64,000 nt of DNA, taken from Acanthamoeba sp. SK_2022b. Lineage: Eukaryota > Discosea > Longamoebia > Acanthamoebidae. Below the pieces are notes generated by a model. It was given only the letters and a program-made list of their open reading frames with translations, did no database searches and was not told the origin of the DNA. Positions 44,289-56,220 of this stretch are shown one piece after another. The DNA is taken from positions 1 through 64,000 of the forward strand of contig JANDJZ010000160.1 of assembly GCA_027943245.1 (NCBI GenBank), read 5' to 3'. Positions within the stretch are counted from its first letter, which is position 1, and each line of letters starts with the position of its first letter. The translations under genes were made by a program, and so were the position numbers.

Positions 44289-45782
44289 ACGAGGGCCATC
44301 CGCGGTGTGCGCGCAGGGCGTGAAAACGAAATTCCTGACCAAGGACGACCTCGGATCGGGGAAGTTGAAGCCCTCCAAGGTCCTCCAGCTGGCCGAGGAG
44401 GACCTCAACCCGGATTGCATGAAGAAGGTCAAGGACCCCAAACTCAAGGAGGACCTCCTCAAATTCGAAGACGACTCCGTACGCCTCTCTCTCTTTCGCT
44501 TTCTTGCTTAGGCATGACATGGCGTGAGGTGTGCGCGTGGCTGACCCTGGCTGGCTGTGTGTCACGGGGAGCAGAGGGTGACGCGGTTCAAGTTCGGGGT
44601 GCTGTATCAGCGGGCGGGGCAGGTGCGGGAGGAGGACATGTTTGCCAACCAGGATCCGTCGCCCGGCTTCAAGAAGTTTCTCAACTACCTCGGCGACGAA
44701 ATTGAACTCAAGGTAGGCCTCTTCGTTGCTGATTTTATTTTATTTATAATTTATTTGTTTTTTTTCCGGAAAAAAAAACAATTAATATAACGTACGTTTC
44801 AGGGCTGGGACAAATACAGCGGTGGGCTGGACACGGAGGGGCGAGAGGGCAAGAATTCGATCTACTTTCTGCGCAAGGACTGCGAGGTCATGTTCCACGT
44901 CAGCACGTTCCTGCCCTACTCGTCCAAGAACGACCAACAGGTGGAGCGAAAGAAGCACATCGGTAAGACCTCCTCGTCCTTCCTTCTTTTTTCCTTCTTT
45001 TTTCGTTTTTCGTTCTTTCAAACGGACAGGGAGGCCATGCCGTGCTTACACTGTGCGGGGGTAGGCAACGACGTGTGCGTGATCATTTTCCAGGAGGACG
45101 ACCAGTGCGTGTTCACTCCGACGGAGATCACGTCGGACTTCAACCACGTGTTCATGGTCGTGCGCGAGGAGTTTGACCAGGACTGCGACGAAGGCGGGCA
45201 CCACGCCGACGGGGCCACCACCACCACGACCAGCTCCAGCACGCTCGACCCGCGAAGAAAAGACAAAGAAAAGGAACAGGAAAAGGAAGGCCACAGCGGC
45301 ATCTACGAGTCCAACGGTGGAGGAGGCGGCAGCGGGATACGAACGGTCAAGAGCCCGAGCAGTCGAAGCGGCGGAGGAGGAGGAGGAGGAGTGAACAACA
45401 GCACGGGGCGGACGCGGTACCGGGTGGCGATCACACAGAAGGAGGGCGTGCCACCATACGGGCCGCTTATCGTCTACCCTCCCGTTTACGAGGCCGTCAT
45501 GCCCCGATTCCGCTCCACCATTATCAAGAAACGTACGTCGTGTTGTCCACACACACACACGCACACGCACAGCGCTGCGCATGTAGTGGTTTTCGTGGTC
45601 GTGTCGATCAATGATGTGGTCGATGTCCTGACAACATGTTGTTGTTTTGTGTGGTCTTTCGTTCAGTGATCAATGCTCACAACGCGGCGTACGAGGCCCC
45701 GGCGTTCCTGACGAGGCGACTCAAGATGCGGGAGCTCGCCCTCCTCGACATCGTACAGAAATACGTCAAAGTCCACACGTGA
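40997..45782 (+). CDS. Degenerate Ras-like GTPase fused to a RapGAP domain
   Basis: Exons 40997-41860, 41953-42040, 42134-42231, 42660-42697, 42849-42974, 43201-43342, 43436-43876, 43975-44157, 44317-44478, 44575-44712, 44803-44962, 45065-45532, 45667-45782; 1007 residues. A Lys/Glu and Ser-rich N-terminus (1-285) precedes a small-GTPase module: P-loop GGSCGKSC (292-299), WADCFMLVYSIAD, THSDLE in place of NKxD, and EISSKTGRNVDKAFE. The DxxG motif is replaced by LEIGSS. After a linker, the RapGAP domain (about 615-990) shows WVGVDPKLGPVIVSI, GGLDTEGREGKNSIYF, VMFHVSTFLPYSS, RKKHIGNDVCVIIF with the catalytic Asn815, and GVPPYGPLIV. RapGAPs speed GTP hydrolysis by Rap using this Asn thumb. Confidence 0.9.
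41127..41150. repeat. (CGAAAR)n-type tract, frame K-A
   Basis: AAAGCG repeats in exon 1 of the Ras-RapGAP gene, read as Lys-Ala. Confidence 0.7.
44208..44285. repeat. (GT)n microsatellite
   Basis: Long GT run in the intron between 44157 and 44317. Confidence 0.95.
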
Positions 45783-45869
45783 CACCGCCGCCCGACAGGC
45801 TCCTCTCTTCTCTCTCTCTTCTCTCCAGCACTGTGTTCGGTGGTTTTTGAACAACAAAAATGGCCAACA

Positions 45870-47728
45870 TCATCGCGCCGTTGGTGGTTGCGAGGCGTTG
45901 GCGGTTAGTTCGAGGTTGCGCAGACAGGCCTCGACCTCCTCTCGTGGGAGCACCGTCACCTGCCCACCAAACAGCGGGGACTGTGGGTCCGCCTTAAGCT
46001 GCATACGTGTGTGGACAGGGATTGAAGTGGCAGACTCTCGTCAGCACCGCGGTCGGTTGACGCTTTCAGTTAGCAGGGCACGCACCCAGTAGAAGCCGCC
46101 CCATTTGTCCACCCAGGCCCTTCGGTACAGCGTGTACTTGAGGCTCGACAGGCCGTCCAGCTCATACCGATCTGTTGAGTTGTTCTCGTGCAACCATCGA
46201 TTCTGCGCGATCACCCGGATATGAAGGAGAAGTCCATGAGCGAGACAAGGCTAGATCCATAAATCAACGCTGATGTACCCGAACACGGTTATCCGCCTCG
46301 CATGAGAAGCTCAGGTTGTGCGGCTGCGAAGCAAAAAGTCCAGAGTTTGGCCTGTACCTGTTTATTCGCCTGACTGTGGGGTAATCGCTGGTGTGAGTTG
46401 CGTATGCATGTGGCCTGCGGCGTCAAATGATCAGGGTGGTGTACAATTAGCCTTGATCCTGCCGGCGAGGTCGTCGTCCTCCCGCCTACACTCATACATA
46501 CCAGATGAGCTGAGCAATTTTCAGCCAGGAGACGAAAGGCCTTACCCCCAGCCGTAGTAGTTATTGCTGTAGCCGTTCATCTTTTTGTAGTCATCCATGC
46601 GGCACACCATACCTGTGCCAGTGTATGTCCGGTAATGCCTTATGTTGCAATAACACACTAGTGAGAATCTCCTACACGAATAAGAACAGCGAGAGGGGTG
46701 GTGGGTGTACAGCCGCCATCCGTTCTTCTCGACCTCTCTGGCTATGTGGAACGGACCAGGGATGGACGGATAGTCAAAGGGCACCCAAGCCATAGAGTTC
46801 GTGCTGGTGTTTGCAGCAGGGCGTCAGCGCACGTTGGGCTAATCATGGGGCAGGGCGCTAAGCACTGATTGTCCAGGTGAAAGACCGGCAGCGAGTCCAC
46901 GTCCATACAGGCCATGTAGTCGAACTTTGTCTTAAACTGATCGTAGGCGATATTGAACAGTTGGCCTGAGCTCCGTCAATAGGTATGGGTAGGCAGCAAG
47001 CAAACTTTACGTCATCGGTTTTAGGGTAAAGCAACAACATACCTCGATTGAAGAGTTTGCCGGGCATCTGCTCCATGATCACGGCCTGGTAGTTTATCTT
47101 TAACAACGACAGATAGCTGAGGGGGAGCGGATGAGTGTAGGTGTCAGAGAAAAAGAATGGGAGGGGTACACTACCGGGTATAGTAAGGGAGAGTGAGCGA
47201 GACCTGCGGCCATCGCTCGGCGCTGCCGTTGAAGAAGGGAAACACGAGGAGCAGTTTCTTGCGCTTGAACAGTGATGTAGCTGGCGCAGGCACAAACCAC
47301 TTGCGGAGCATCGCGGTGAGCTCGCTGACAGGCAGCTTCATGAGCTTCGCATGCCTTCGTGCGTATAGCCAGGGATCTTCGTTGTCGGGCTGGTGGGGCA
47401 CCCCCTCGAGACTGTCCACGTCCCGCCAGTAGTGCTCGTCCACTACGTCCTCCGCGGAGAGCTGAGGCACCGGCCTGAGTGTTGCGGCCTGGCGTGCTGA
47501 TGACAACACACTTGCTGCCGAATACTCAATTGCTGGTGCTGAGGCAGTGGCAGGTGAATGCTCGGGTGAGGAGGGAAGGCTCGAAGGACTGGGGATAGAT
47601 GCCCCTGGCCTTATGAGCGCGCCCTCCAGCACCAGCCGCTGGTGGTGCTGCGCCGTGAAGTTCCAGTAGAACACCACGAGTGCGGCACTCATAATGAGCA
47701 GCAACACGAAGCAGCGACCCAGCTGCAT
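45870..47728 (-). CDS. Beta-1,4-galactosyltransferase-family (GT7) type II membrane enzyme
   Basis: Exons 5'->3': 47728-47175, 47116-47043, 46965-46866, 46803-46711, 46671-46546, 46485-46445, 46373-46279, 46202-46086, 45998-45870; 442 residues. A short cytosolic end and one span (about 6-22) give Golgi type II topology; a Pro/Ser stem follows. The GT7 blocks occur in order: LLLVFPFFNGSAERWPQ, YQAVIMEQMPGKLFNRG, ACMDVDSLPVF (metal-binding DxD, 231-233), MNGYSNNYYGWGREDDD (acceptor/catalytic Glu-Asp block, about 307-321) and YELDGLSSLKYTL. Enzymes of this family transfer Gal or GalNAc from a UDP-sugar. Exon 6 is only 41 bases but restores the REDDD motif. An in-frame open stretch upstream lacks ATG. 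Confidence 0.88.
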
Positions 47729-48049
47729 CTGCCCTTGAGCCCTTCGCCTCGTCCACAAGCCCAGGAGCTGACTCAGGCGAGTTATCACAAATCGGTGCAA
47801 CTAATTAGGTAACAGCTGCTTTATTAGCAAATTATCTGAAACTCCAAGCTGAGTTGTCCTCTCTACTGCGTGTCACCGCGTCGCTTGTACCCTGGTCTCT
47901 AGGGCCAAGGATACTCTAACTCCTCCTTTCCCTACCTCCCAGCCAATTTTTCTTTCTTGCGAATTTCCCTCCTTTCAGAGTTTCTTCTTGGCGGGCCGGA
48001 GCGGAGCCATCTTCACACCCATTCCGATTCCATTCAATAGCCACACACG
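47729..48049. other. Divergent promoter region, galactosyltransferase / SSF1
   Basis: 321 bases between divergent starts. No repeat or motif recognised. Confidence 0.4.
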
Positions 48050-50252
48050 ATGGGTAAAAGAAAGCGCGGAGGCGGCAAGGTGCGTCTCCTCGTGTGCACG
48101 ATTTATCCCTTGCCACTTTAATTCCAACTATGATTTTTTCAGATTTCGATTTTTGATCAAATTCTCGAATTAAATCAACTCACATTGGGTGGGCACGTGC
48201 ACGTGTGCGTGTTGTTACGCAAATGAAGAAGGGAGGCAAGAAGAAGAAGGGCCCCGCCCCGGCTGTGGTAGATGACAAGAAGAAGGTCGAGCAGAGCTTC
48301 GTCATGAAGCGCGGCAAGATCGGCAAGACCCTGCAGTCCCTACTCGAAGACACCCGCCGCGTCATGCTGCCTCACACCGCCCTCCACCTCCGGGTACCGC
48401 ACACACACGCGCACACACACACGGCCACCGCACGCACACACGCTGACTCGCGCGCGCCGAGTGTAGGAGCGCAAGAGCAACACGCTGAAGGACTTCATTC
48501 ACGTGGCCGGCCCGCTGGGCGTGACCCACTTCATCATCTTCTCCGCCACTGACTTTGGGTCCTACATGCGCATCGCCCGCGTGCCGCACGGGCCCACCCT
48601 CACCTTCCGCATCTCCTCGTACGTGCGCCGTGCCTACGTGGTCGTTGCTGTGCCGCGTCATGTTTTGTCGTGTGTTTGACAGATGAGAAAACCAAGTGTT
48701 CACCGACTGTGTGTGATATGTGTGGTATGTGTCAGGTATTCGCTGGTGCGCGACATCGTGTCGCTGCAGAAGAACCCGCACTCGCCCGGCTCCGAGTTCA
48801 AGTACCCGCCGCTGGTACACGCGACCACATACGCGCGCGAGTACAGACGCGCGTGTAGTCTCTCACCCTCGCTTGTCTCCCATTTGTTCGTTCTTTTGCT
48901 CTTTTGCTCGACAGGTGGTGCTGAACAACTTCAAGGGCGCCGAGGAGAACATCAAGCTGATGTCGGTCATCTTCCAAAAGATGTTTTCGCCCATTAACAT
49001 CAAAAAGGTGCACATTTACGATGTATTTTATTATTTGTTATTTATTTATATTCATTATTCATCATTTCGTTGACGCTGACTCAAAAACGACGGCGCGTCT
49101 GTAGATGAAAGTGGAGGAGTGCAAGCGCGTGGTGCTGTTCGAGTACGACAGCGAGTCCAAGACGGTGCAGTTCCGGCACTATCTGGTCACCTCGCACGCC
49201 GTCGGCGTGTCCAAGAGCGTCAAGCGACTCCTGCAGAAGAAGCTCCCCGACCTCTCCCAGCTTCAGGACATCTCCCAATACGTGCTCAGGTACCACTTCA
49301 CCGTTTTAATATTTAATATTTGCATTTATTTTATTACTTATTATTTAATGTAATCATTGAATTTTATACTTTTTATGAAAAATCATAAAACAAAAGGATT
49401 TTTTTGCAAAAAAAAAAAATAATCAAAGAGAGATTAGAAAAAATGACCAAATCAAATCGTGACGCGAGCAGGGGAGCCAAGGCGAGCGAGAGCGACATGG
49501 AGGACGGCGAGGATACGCACGTGGAGGTGGAGCGGCACATCAAGAAGAAGAAGCGGGTCAAGCGGCGCTTCACGACCGACGTGAAGGTCAAGACGCAGCA
49601 GAGCGCCGTGCGGCTGCAGGAGCTCGGGCCGCGCCTGACGCTGTCGCTGATCAAGGTGCAGGAGGGCTTCTGCGACGGCCAGGTCCTCTACCACCAGTTC
49701 GTCACCAAGACGGCCGAGGAGGAGGCCGAGCTCGAGGCCCGCAAGGAGCAGCAGCGCGAGCTCAAGGAGGCGCGGCGCCAGCAGCAGCTCCTCAACCTCG
49801 CCAAGAAGGGCAAGCTCCCGCCCGGCATGGAGGCGCCCAACCTCGACCAGACCGACGACAACGAAAACGAAAACGACGGTGACGACCATGACGATGACGA
49901 ACAACAAGAAGTCGAGGAGGATGATGACGACGACGACGAGGTGGAGGGTGATGAAGGTGAGGAGGATGAGAAGGATTATGGAGATGAAGGTGAAGAGGAC
50001 GAGGAGATCGAGACGTTGAACAAGAAGGGGAAGAAGGCAAAGAAGAGCAAGGCCAACAAGAAGAGGAAGGTCGAGAAAGAGGAGGAGATCAAGGAGGAGG
50101 AGGACGAAGGCGAGGAGGAAGAGGAGATGGAGGAGGAGCAGACGCCCAAGAAGAAGCAGAAGGCAACACCCAAGTTCTCGGTGAAGGTGCCCGTCTCCAA
50201 GAACCTCAAGCGCGAGCTCTCCAACAACAAGAACAAGAAGAGAAGAGGTTGA
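48050..50252 (+). CDS. SSF1: SSF1 / Peter Pan ribosome biogenesis protein (Brix domain)
   Basis: Exons 48050-48079, 48229-48393, 48467-48618, 48736-48814, 48915-49007, 49105-49289, 49472-50252; 494 residues. The Brix domain (about 30-300) matches SSF1/PPAN: LHLRERKSNTLKDFIHVAGP, LGVTHFIIFSATDF, GPTLTFRISSYSLVRDI, VVLNNFKGAEENIKLMSVIF, KRVVLFEYDSESKTVQFRHY and VRLQELGPRLTLSLIKVQEG. The C-terminus is a long acidic then Lys-rich tail ending NKKRRG. SSF1 acts in the nucleolus in 60S maturation (27S rRNA processing). Exon 1 encodes only MGKRKRGGGK. The tail includes a short (CGAAAA)n tract at 49857-49875. Confidence 0.95.
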
Positions 50253-50410
50253 TGTGACCGATTAGTCGGGAGTTTGGAAAACAAAAAACAAATAGATTTA
50301 ATAATGAACGCAATAACAAATTTATCATTTATCCAAGAGTCACACAAAAGCAGTAAATACAGGTAAAGAACTCTAAAAAGAGCTTGAGAAAGAAAGGAGA
50401 GCTGCGCGGT

Positions 50411-51709
50411 TCACGGCGTGGCGGCGGACTTCTTGGCCGTCTTCGTCTTCGTCTTTTTCTTCTTTTTCCGGGGCGTCTTGTCGCCGTCCGCGTGCACGGC
50501 GGCCGCCGCGAGCCCGCTCTTGCTCGTTCGCTTGTCCTTCTGCTTCTTGGACAGCTTCGCCGGCTTAACCTCTTCCTCCTCCTGCGCCCGCGACCGCGAC
50601 TCGCTCGTCGGCGACGACTCGCCTGACGACGTCGACGAAGCCGACGAGATCGTGGCGACGGCCTCGAATTCATCGTCGCCCTCCGTGCCCACGGCGACGC
50701 CCGTGTCCTCCACTTCGACCACGGCCAGCACCACGCCGCTCTCCATGCCCTCGTCGCCTCGGCTCTTCTCTCGCTTGTGGACGTGACGCTTCTTGCTCTT
50801 CTCCTTCGTCGCCGTAGCCGCCGTCTGTTGGCTGGTCTGCAGCTGCTCACTGCCGCTGTCGTCGCGCTCCCAGTCCTCGTCCTGCTCCTCCTGGAGCTGC
50901 TGCTGCTGCTGCTGCTGCTTTTTCTTGTCGACCTTGAGCCTCGTGATGATGCTGCTGCCGCTCGAGCTCTGGTCCTTGCTCTTCCTCTTCACCGCCTTCT
51001 CCTTCTTTTTCGCTTTCGTTTTCGCTTTCGTTTTCTGGGGCGTGATGGAGCCCACGTCGCCGTCGGAGATGGTGCGCGACTGGAGGCCGTCGCCGTTGGA
51101 CCAGTCGACCAAGTTTCCGCTGGCCAATTCCTCGGCCGACTTGGTGACCTCGAGGGACGCCTCGCTCTGGCGGCCGATCGTCCAGAACTTCTTGCCGGAG
51201 CCCTTGGGGCTCATCGACCGGGCCGGCGAGAGCGTCTGCGTCTGGTGGTTGGTGTCGGTCGACGTCAGCAGCTGTCTCAGCTTCGTCAAGTCGCGACTCA
51301 GCCGTCTGCTCAGTCCACTGCCCTGTTTGGCTGTCGTTGTGTGGCCGCCAGCGTGAGTTTTTTATGATTATTTTTAAAGTAAATATAACTATTTATATTT
51401 TATTTTATTTATCGAAATGAGAAAGAAGGTATCAAGGGCAAGGAGAGTCAGCGTACCAGGTGGGCGGGGGTCTTCGCTCTCTTCTTCGCTGCTGTCGATC
51501 GCGTTGATGGAGATGGTGCGGACCGGCTGGGAGAGGACCAGATCCTGAGTGTCCATGTTCTCCGCGAACTCAGATCCGCCCACAGCTCGGATGTCCTGGC
51601 TCAACAGGAACTCGTTGTGCTTTCGGTCACTGCATCGTCACCACCACCACCACCGTAGTCGTCACACCGTTAATGGCAATTTCAGCAGCACGTCAGCAGA
51701 CCACAGCAG

Positions 51710-51776
<67 letters not shown>

Positions 51777-52773
51777 CGAGAGAGACAGAGAAGGCGGCGC
51801 GTACACAACGGGAGAGCGCTTGCCGAGGTCGCGCGTGTGGCGCCAAAATTTCTTGCGATCGGCGGTCTTGGGCGTGACCACGTCCTCCTTGCGCGTCTCG
51901 AGCTCCTCCACCGCCGCCATCTCTCCGCTCTGCCCATCGTCGCCCACCACCGCCATCCCGCGCAATAAGTGATGTCAGACACTATGCACCGGAACTAAAT
52001 TGCACGAGAGCGCGTCGACAAAAGGGAACTAGGCGATGAGATCCGGGGAGAGGGGTGAGAGGAGAGACGTATCACCTTGCCTCCGTTCCGGTAGTCCCGC
52101 GTGAATCGCATCCTCGTGCGCAGGTAGCTGCTGGTGTACTTGTCTGGGTGGGCCCCATCGGCGGCCTTGAGCTTGAGCTTGGCATCGACCCAGTTCCACC
52201 CGACGTAGTTCAGCGGCACTGCACAGATGTGTGTGTGTGTCCACTCCGACATGAGCGGTGTGTTGTGTGATGTACGTTGTTTGGTGAGGACGATGCGTAC
52301 GAGTGCACTCGCCGAGAAGCTTCTGGTGTTCGTCGCTCGTGCCCTCTTCCTTTCGGTCCCACAGCGAAATCTTGACGGCGTGTTCCTGTCGGTCCGCCAC
52401 GCTCAGGAAAAAGGTCTGAGGGGAAGATAAGACAGAGCTTTCACGTGAGTGTCACAGACCACAAAGGGCGTGCAGGGATTGGTTGCAAGTTCTAGGTGAT
52501 CGCAAGGCGTGTGCGTTGTCGCAGAAAGGAAAAAAGGTGCAGTTCACGTTGCAAGCTTCGGCAATAACGAAGAGAAGCGGGCAACTGCGGAAAAGAAAGA
52601 AAGCGTAGACGACGGTGGGAGGGGGGGGGGTACCTTGGCTCGCGAGGAAGAGGGTGAGCTAGATGACGTCTGCTGTTGTTGCCATCGCTGTTCGGTGGCG
52701 GGAATGTGTGCCGAGTAGAAGGGCTGTCTCGGAGTGCCGTCCTTTCTGTGCGGCACGTTTATCGTGTCTAGTA
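50411..52773 (-). CDS. C2-domain protein with long Lys/Ser/Glu-rich tail (5' end not resolved)
   Basis: Exons read 5'->3': 52773-52634, 52415-52301, 52218-52076, 51929-51805, 51629-51457, 51330-50411. The first of these begins in phase (one base carried in), so at least one upstream exon exists in 52774-53609. The N-terminal part resembles a C2 domain: FFLSVADRQEHAVKISLWD, LLGECTLPLNYVGWNWVDAK, RMRFTRDY. The expected Ca-binding Asp pattern is incomplete, so lipid binding may be calcium-independent. A linker with WRHTRDLGKR and EFAENMDTQDLVL leads to a disordered tail of about 300 residues with KTKAKTKAKKK (the (CGAAAR)n tract at 51007-51035), a Gln run and a Lys-rich end. Function unknown. 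Confidence 0.65.
51007..51035. repeat. (CGAAAR)n tract on the minus strand, frame K-T/A
   Basis: Reverse-complement copy of the hexanucleotide tract seen in four other genes; read as Lys-Thr/Lys-Ala. Confidence 0.8.
51713..51775. repeat. (GT)n microsatellite
   Basis: GT run (CA on the coding strand) in an intron of the C2-domain gene. Confidence 0.95.
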
Positions 52774-53609
52774 CTGTAAAGAAAAGATTAGACTAGACCA
52801 AAGGGAGAGTGTCGGGGCCACAACACGGCAGAGAAAAAATCGCCTGCAATCTTCGGTCGAAGATTGTTAAAATCTCTAGGTAGAATTTGTAGATTGAAAT
52901 CAAATTGATTTAGGTGCAAGATTGGCAGAGGGAGGAGTGAGCACGAACTGGCGACTTCGAGCACATCGTCTCGTTGATTGTGAGGGAGTGGCGCCAACAT
53001 CACGCTTATGCTGTCTGCTCTGGTATTGTTGGTGCGACTTTTGTTGCTGTAGTGTTGCGGCGTTGGACGCTGGAGTTCGTTGGTTGCGATACACGCCGAA
53101 CAGGTTCGGTGAAGGGTGGCAAGGAGACCACGCGGTGGAGTTGCAGCGCCGCCGTGATACAACCAAACTCGCCTCCTGTTCGTTCTTCTCTCTCTCTCCT
53201 GCAAGCCGCGCGGGCGAGTCCACTTGTATGAGACTTCAACGAAGGGGGACAAGAAAAAGAGCGAAGCGCGAGGGCCGAAGCGGGCCGTGAAAAAGAGCGA
53301 AGTCACACTCAGTTGCCCTTTTCCGTTGCTGCAAAGCCGGCCCGATGGAATCCGAGCAAGCCAACCCCTTTGGCTGTGATATGCTTCACATAGTTGAACT
53401 CTTTGCTATAATAGGTCCTCCAATCGCGTTTTGCGTTCGCAATATTTCTCTTAGACAATACAAGAAACCTGCCTTGCAAAAGAAATCATTAATAAATAAC
53501 ATAAATTAAATAAAATTAAAAGAAACTCTCGTCCCGTATTGTTGGCGTACTTGCGCCCACGAAGCCAGCTCGCCAACGGAAGCTGAGTGCACTTGCATCT
53601 TTGATTTAA
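52774..53609. other. Divergent region between C2-domain and PH/LIM genes
   Basis: About 836 bases. It must hold the first exon(s) of the C2 gene on the minus strand. One minus-strand open frame (53306-52788) is not recognisable and I could not choose a start. An AT-rich patch lies at 53480-53520. Confidence 0.4.
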
Positions 53610-56160
53610 ATGGAAGAGCAGGCCTCGGGGCGACGCTCCTCCGCCTACAAGGTGCTTCCTTGCTCCGCACGCTTTTTGTGAGGAATAACTGATGTATTAT
53701 TTTTGTATATTTGTTTTTTTATTATCTATGAACCTCCACTGGTGTGCGAGTAGGCGGCGATGGGTCGGTCGGCCGGGAGCGTCATGAATGGGAGCAAGTC
53801 GGGGCTGCTCTACAAGCAGGGACACAAGGTGAAGAATTGGAAGCGCCGCTGGTTCTCCCTCTGCGGTACGGTCCCGTTCCCTCTTCTCCCATCTTGCCCC
53901 GCTCCTGTCGTTGCTCCTCCACGGACCGGTCCACCTCTTCTTTCTCTTCCTCTTTTTTCGCTCTTTTTTGTCGCTCCGTTCTTTGCTCTCCTCGATTGCA
54001 CAGACAAGCGGTTGTACTACTTCGAACCTAGCCACAGTGGGGTGCGTCTCTTGCTCATATTGCTCGTCTCTCTCTCTCTCTCTCTCTCTCGCAGTGTTGT
54101 AATTGCCGTCGGCTAACGACTCATACCATGTGCAGGATGCGAGACCCTACGGCGTGGTTCTACTCGACGGCTATGTTGTTGAACTGGTGGACGATCCGAA
54201 ACTAAGCAGGAAGCTCAAGAGAGACACCAAAGAGGTCAGCGCCCTTCGTTCACTTGCGGTTCCCACAGCAACAATGGCCCTGATTAGCATTGCTGTCACT
54301 GGCAGGTCACTCTCTTTCGGTTGTGGCATCCTCGCAAGCCCGAGTATCTGCTGTGCGCCGACAGCGAGGCGGAGATGGAAGAGTGGATCGGAGCCATACT
54401 CATCGAACAATATCGCCACGATGCGAAGCGTCTCACAGTCGTTCAAGGTGTGCTCTCATGTCGTGCACCATCGTCGTGTGAGGCACACCGTTCCGCCAGA
54501 TTTATTATTAATCTAATTTTTATTGCACTTCAGACTTGAAGCCCAGCGCCTCGCCTCGGAATCGGGTCACCCACCAGTCGCCCGGGTTCCAAGGTGGCGG
54601 CCACACAACCCCGCGGTCGGGCCGTGTGGAGGGCCTCACGTCAGTATACGAGCCCACGGGCGCCGCCCAACATCAGCATCACCATAGCCACAACTCGGCG
54701 GCGGCCTTCCCTTCGTCGCGGAGAGACCTCCTGCCTCACCGGGCCGCGCCTCCAGTGCCCTCGCCCCAACCGGCGCCCTCTCCGGCCCGCTCTAGCGACG
54801 GATTCGCCGCCGGCGGCAGCAGCAGCAGTGGTGGGCCTGTGCTGAGGTGTGCCAAGTGCGGCGCGACTGCGCCCAACGCCGTGGCGCCCAAGTTCTGCCG
54901 TGACTGCGGCAACCTGTTTTCTGGCGTTGGCAGTGGGGTTGGGGCACCGCCGCCATTACCCAGCCGCGTCGCTGTACCGTCGTCCACGGCGCCGCCGCCT
55001 CTCCCCCACGCCCACCATCGCGTGGGACAGCAGCCCTCCTACTCTGCCGTCGCTGCGGCTCCTCCGCCCGTCTCTCCACATCAAACTTACCACCAGCAGC
55101 CGCCACCTTACAAGACGCCCTACACTTTCTTTCCCTCTGCAACGACGACGACGACGACGACGACTACGACTACGACGACTCCACCGCCCACGACAACCAC
55201 GGGACCGCCGTTGCCCGCGAGGACATCTCCCTCGCACACACCCGCGACCGCTCTATCTCCGAGGAAGACTCCGCCCACCTCCGCCGCGACTCATACGCAC
55301 ACCCGCGCCGCGCCGCCAGTGCCGTCGTATTCGGCCAGCGCGGGTCCGACGGCGACCAAGCCCGCGTCCGCGTTCACAGCATCCGCACAGCCGCCGATTG
55401 CGGCCGTTCGGCCCGCGCCGGCCGTGCCCGTGGCAGCGGCCGTGCCAAAGAGAGTGTCGCCCAAGCCGGTGCCGACCATGGTGCAGAACTCCAACGTGCG
55501 CCTGTCGGCCTTTGGAGGTCCACAGACGAGCAGCGCCAGGCCCGCTGCGCCGCCGATCTCGACGCCGGCGGCCACGCCCGTTGCATCGACCGCCAAGGCT
55601 TCGCCTCGTCCCGCAGTCGCCGCGGCCAAGCCGACACCGGCGCCGACCGGCCCTGCAGTCGCGGTCAAGAACGCCTCCCCGACTCCCCCGGTCACCGCCG
55701 CCACAAGCAGCCCTGCCAAGCCGGCGGCGACGACTGTCGCGACCGCAAGGCACGTGCAGCGCTCCGTGGGCGACCGTGTGGTCGCGTGCTCCCCTCCCGC
55801 ATTACTGACACCTCTCCTCTCGCTCTCTGTCGTGCAACTGTGCGCAGTCAGGGGAACGCAGGCGCGGCGGCAGCGAAGCCGGACCAGAGGGAGCAGATGC
55901 GGCAGGCCATCCAGGTGCAGGCCGCCCGGGAGAAGGAGATGCGCCAGAAGGTGATGCAGCGGATGAACAAGAAGCAGGAGCTCAAGAAGCAGCAGAACGG
56001 CAAGCAGGCGCAGCCATCCTCCTCCTCGTCGTCAGGTTCGAGCCAGCCGGCGATCCCGGCGGAGGTCAAGGCTCTCTCCGACAAGCTGACGCGCATCGAA
56101 GACGAGATTGGCCGCGCATCAGACACTCAAATCCTCAAGGGCAAGGGTATGACCAGTGCC

Positions 56161-56220
<60 letters not shown>

